Shown: piece by piece, positions 5,229-7,313 of the stretch
Numbering within the stretch: the first letter of the stretch is position 1
Layout: each line of letters begins with the position of its first letter
Assembly: GCA_017511405.1 (NCBI GenBank)
Contig: JAFWKB010000054.1
Span: 1 to 7,313, forward strand
Length of the DNA stretch: 7,313 bases
Direction: 5' to 3'
Source of the DNA: Candidatus Saccharimonadota bacterium
GTDB lineage: Bacteria > Patescibacteriota > Saccharimonadia > Saccharimonadales > Saccharimonadaceae
Notes under the pieces: generated by a model
What the model saw: the letters and a program-made list of their open reading frames with translations, nothing else
What the model was told of the DNA's origin: nothing
Databases searched by the model: none
Translations under genes and position numbers: made by a program

Positions 5229-6140
5229 ATGAGAAAGGACCTTAATTTTATTATTGTAACTGATAGTTGTGCATTCTCTTTAGAGGAATTTGAGGAGATT
5301 AAAAAGAATCCAGACACACATATCTGGCCGGAACTGCTTCCTCAGCATATCTACTATGAGGGAGAAGACATTACTGGGGTTTCTACTCAGGAACTGAGCG
5401 AGAAGATTGAGGCGAAGGAGTATCTGCCTGGAAGCTTATCTACAGCCAGCGGAAGCATTATGGTTGCAACAGATATCATACGACGCGCTCTTGAGTTTTC
5501 CGACGCGAGGGTTTTAGTCGTTTCTACATCTTTCTTTATTTCTCAGTCGACCGCAAACGGCCTTCAAGTTGCGGTTGAGGAAGTCATCTTTTGTAATGTG
5601 GAATATGCCGGCCGTCTGGATTATATCGATTCGCGCTCAACGAGCCATGGCCAGTCTCTTTTCTTGAGACTTTTGGATGAATACGACGGAGATGATCCGG
5701 TCGCTTTCTGTGAGAAAGAGCTCATTCCGCATATCTTTCATCGGTTCACGGAGCCGGATTTAACTTTTGCTTTAAGGTCGGGGCGTTATTCCGGCGTTGC
5801 GAAAGTTTTTTCCGAGGCCTTGGCAAAGTTTCTCAGTTCAAGTAAGCGACTCCCCTATATGTACCTTCCGTCCGATGACAAGTTGAAAATTCATTTTGGA
5901 AGACTTTATACTCAGAAGAAGATGCTTGAGGTCTGGCGCCAGGATTACATTGAGACACATGATGACAATAGAGTAATCATTGAGTTCGCAGGAACGTACG
6001 GCAAGGAAATGGCGGAAAAGCTTCGCGAAATTCTTGAAGCCGAAGGCGCAATTGTCAGTATATATTGGCTGCCACCGATTATCTTGGCTCACACCGGTCC
6101 GGTTATCGCCTGGCACAACAAAGCAAGGTTGGTTCGTTAA
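5229..6140 (+). CDS. DegV-family (fatty-acid-binding type) protein
   Basis: DegV proteins are two-domain cytoplasmic proteins that bind a fatty acid; in Firmicutes, FakB members present it to the kinase FakA. Family marks here (numbered from the ATG at 5229) are the N-terminal IIVTDSCAF (8-16), LSTASGS near 68-74, the Asp-Ser pair in DYIDSRSTSHG (about 136-146) and FALRSGRYSG (about 180-190), the counterpart of the usual LxxGGRI block. GPVIAWH near the C-terminus is the counterpart of the usual HTGPG-type end. At 303 residues it is slightly longer than typical members (about 280). The Thr-Ser that contacts the lipid head group in FakB is not clearly present, so ligand and partner are uncertain, and no FakA-like gene is seen. 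It is a single-gene unit with its own promoter, ribosome site and terminator. The family call is good but the sequence is divergent. Confidence 0.82.
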   Translation: MRKDLNFIIVTDSCAFSLEEFEEIKKNPDTHIWPELLPQHIYYEGEDITGVSTQELSEKIEAKEYLPGSLSTASGSIMVATDIIRRALEFSDARVLVVSTSFFISQSTANGLQVAVEEVIFCNVEYAGRLDYIDSRSTSHGQSLFLRLLDEYDGDDPVAFCEKELIPHIFHRFTEPDLTFALRSGRYSGVAKVFSEALAKFLSSSKRLPYMYLPSDDKLKIHFGRLYTQKKMLEVWRQDYIETHDDNRVIIEFAGTYGKEMAEKLREILEAEGAIVSIYWLPPIILAHTGPVIAWHNKARLVR

Positions 6141-6168
6141 AAATACCCCCAAATTTGGGGGTTATTTT
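6140..6168. terminator. Bidirectional terminator between the DegV and HD genes
   Basis: The 16-bp palindrome CCCCC-AAATTT-GGGGG (6146-6161) is flanked by A-rich sequence on the left and TTATTTTT on the right, so each strand ends in a T run after the stem. It starts right at the DegV stop codon, and the HD gene stop (6162-6164, minus strand) lies in its right flank. Confidence 0.9.
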
Positions 6169-7313
6169 TCTGTTCCGACACATTTTCCATCGTAAAATCC
6201 CGTGCGCGGAGAAAGCGGGATGTTTTTATAGGTAGCAATAGACTCATAACAGAGACGTAGCAAAATCATCATAAACTCGTAAAATGATGAAAATTTGCCG
6301 AAGATATTTTTCCCTGTTTCCAGGGCGGGTATTAAAAACTGATCCGTTTCCTGAATTAATTTACCCAATTCTTCATCCGTTAAGGAATCTCCTCCGATAG
6401 TTTGACCGTAGCAAATGTCCATCCAGTTATACAAACTTTTTGCGAGTAAAGCTGATTTGTTCTGAGATAACTCCGCATAAAACCGCTCAGTCGTTTTTTC
6501 TGGCGACTCATCGAGCATGGGCACTTTTTCGAGCCGGCGAATCGAACGCTGGATTTCTTGATTAAACATCGAAGCGTCAATCTGACCAAGATCTCCAAGT
6601 AAGATGGTAGAAATTGCTTCATCGTCTCTTATTCCGAAGGCAATTGCGAACGCCGCAAGAAGCATTGCCCTCAAGCCTTTTAAGTCTCCGTTTGGATATT
6701 TTGCGTTTGTTTCGAATGCAACCATGAGAGCCATGTCGGCTTGGTTGAAGATGAAATTACCATTCTCGTCTCGTGTTTCCATGCGACCCTCAAGACGAGC
6801 ATGGGTGCGTGCGATGTCATGTCTTTTTCTTGTTACGTCTTCAACACCGAACAGCATCGCAAGCGGCTCGTTGACCGAGCGCACGATTTGCTGGAGAACG
6901 AAGAGAACATCTCGTTTTTCTCGGAATTTGAGTTCTTTAGACTTACGAGAGCGTTTTACGGCCGGGAGCAACTTATGCTCAGTTTCCCGGATGTTCTTCA
7001 CGATTGATTCGTGGGATTTAGTGCCAACCATCGAGGTCAAATTCGTGAGACGATCAAGTAGTTTAACGATTAAAGCATCGATATCTTCATCCATCCTGCC
7101 GTAGTATCTAGTTTTTACATCGGTTTTAGACTCGTCGGGATGAATTTTCATAATCGTGATTGCCTTAACGCTAGCCTGGGCGCTCGCACAAACGGGGAGA
7201 GAAGAAAAATCAGCGTGAGCATCTTCAATTACGTCATGAAGCAAAGCTACAGAAATTATTTCAGGCTCAAGATTCAGCAGTACGCCAAGATAAGCTACAA
7301 GGATAGGGTGACA
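6162..7313 (-). CDS. HD-domain protein, RelA/SpoT hydrolase type (5' end outside window)
   Basis: The frame is open to the window edge, so 383 residues are visible and the N-terminus is missing. Visible residues 2-3 (HP), 26-27 (HD in VALLHDVIED), 30-31 (ED) and 84-91 (KLLDRLTN) match, in order, the HPxxVA, LLHDVxED and KLADRLHN blocks of the RelA/SpoT HD domain. That domain is a manganese-dependent hydrolase removing the 3' pyrophosphate of (p)ppGpp. No synthetase, TGS or ACT region follows. Instead there are about 250 residues, helix-rich and not recognised. The frame also has TTG at 7242-7244, but conserved HD residues lie upstream of it, so it is not the start. The gene converges on the DegV gene. 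A (p)ppGpp hydrolase, or a hydrolase of a related nucleotide, is the best guess from the family; activity is unproven. Confidence 0.8.
   Translation of the reverse strand, partial: CHPILVAYLGVLLNLEPEIISVALLHDVIEDAHADFSSLPVCASAQASVKAITIMKIHPDESKTDVKTRYYGRMDEDIDALIVKLLDRLTNLTSMVGTKSHESIVKNIRETEHKLLPAVKRSRKSKELKFREKRDVLFVLQQIVRSVNEPLAMLFGVEDVTRKRHDIARTHARLEGRMETRDENGNFIFNQADMALMVAFETNAKYPNGDLKGLRAMLLAAFAIAFGIRDDEAISTILLGDLGQIDASMFNQEIQRSIRRLEKVPMLDESPEKTTERFYAELSQNKSALLAKSLYNWMDICYGQTIGGDSLTDEELGKLIQETDQFLIPALETGKNIFGKFSSFYEFMMILLRLCYESIATYKNIPLSPRTGFYDGKCVGTEK

Noticed and set aside
6604..7104. Long plus-strand open frames opposite the HD gene, and similar frames opposite the Fic and RluA-type genes.
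   Set aside because: They have no ribosome sites or family motifs and mirror the codons of well-supported genes on the other strand.
7242..7244. Start of the HD protein at TTG 7244.
   Set aside because: Conserved HD-domain residues (HPxxVA block) continue upstream in frame to the window edge.
80..7313. Recoding of TGA as an amino acid, as in some reduced bacteria.
   Set aside because: All visible genes read through with no internal TGA, and all seven visible stops are TAA, so nothing supports recoding.

Overview
The window reads as chromosomal DNA of a streamlined bacterium. Every gene whose end is visible stops with TAA, the intergenic gaps are short, and the genes are reduced or compact: a 227-residue delta-prime clamp-loader subunit without a Walker A motif or any cysteine, and a compact RluA enzyme. 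Two genes start 7 nt after an extended -10 box with no ribosome binding site, which looks like leaderless transcription. This would suit a Patescibacteria/CPR lineage such as Saccharibacteria, but that is inference from gene style; there is no rRNA or other phylogenetic marker here.

Left part (1-2656), accessory. A tyrosine recombinase gene (80-832) stops exactly where its catalytic HxxR-H-Tyr segment should begin. Its TAA stop runs into an array of four identical 12-bp units and then a palindrome, which form the upstream region of a Fic-domain AMP-transferase-type gene (962-2092) with its own terminator. About 55 bp past that terminator, 2191-2313 can be read as a decayed copy of the missing recombinase C-terminus, with the conserved spacing between the catalytic His and the Tyr position kept and the Tyr now Phe. 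The simplest reading is that a Fic module with its own control region interrupts a recombinase gene, leaving both halves as pseudogene pieces. Positions 2314-2656 hold no gene but contain an AT-rich promoter-like stretch, an 11-bp direct repeat, and a GC-rich segment that can fold as an H-type pseudoknot. They end in a good promoter for tRNA-Tyr (2657-2741).

Middle part (2755-5145), housekeeping, minus strand. An RluA-type pseudouridine synthase, the DNA polymerase III delta-prime subunit and a membrane-anchored TPR protein form a tight operon (1-nt overlap, then an 8-nt gap). A second, internal leaderless-type promoter lies just before the TPR gene. The operon and the tRNA converge on one shared hairpin.

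Right part (5165-7313). A DegV-family protein has its own sigma70-type promoter, divergent from the RluA operon. It converges on a minus-strand gene for an HD-domain (RelA/SpoT-type hydrolase) protein whose 5' end is outside the window. The two share a bidirectional terminator containing one of the stop codons.

The most interesting region is 830-2313: the repeat-controlled Fic gene inside a split recombinase.
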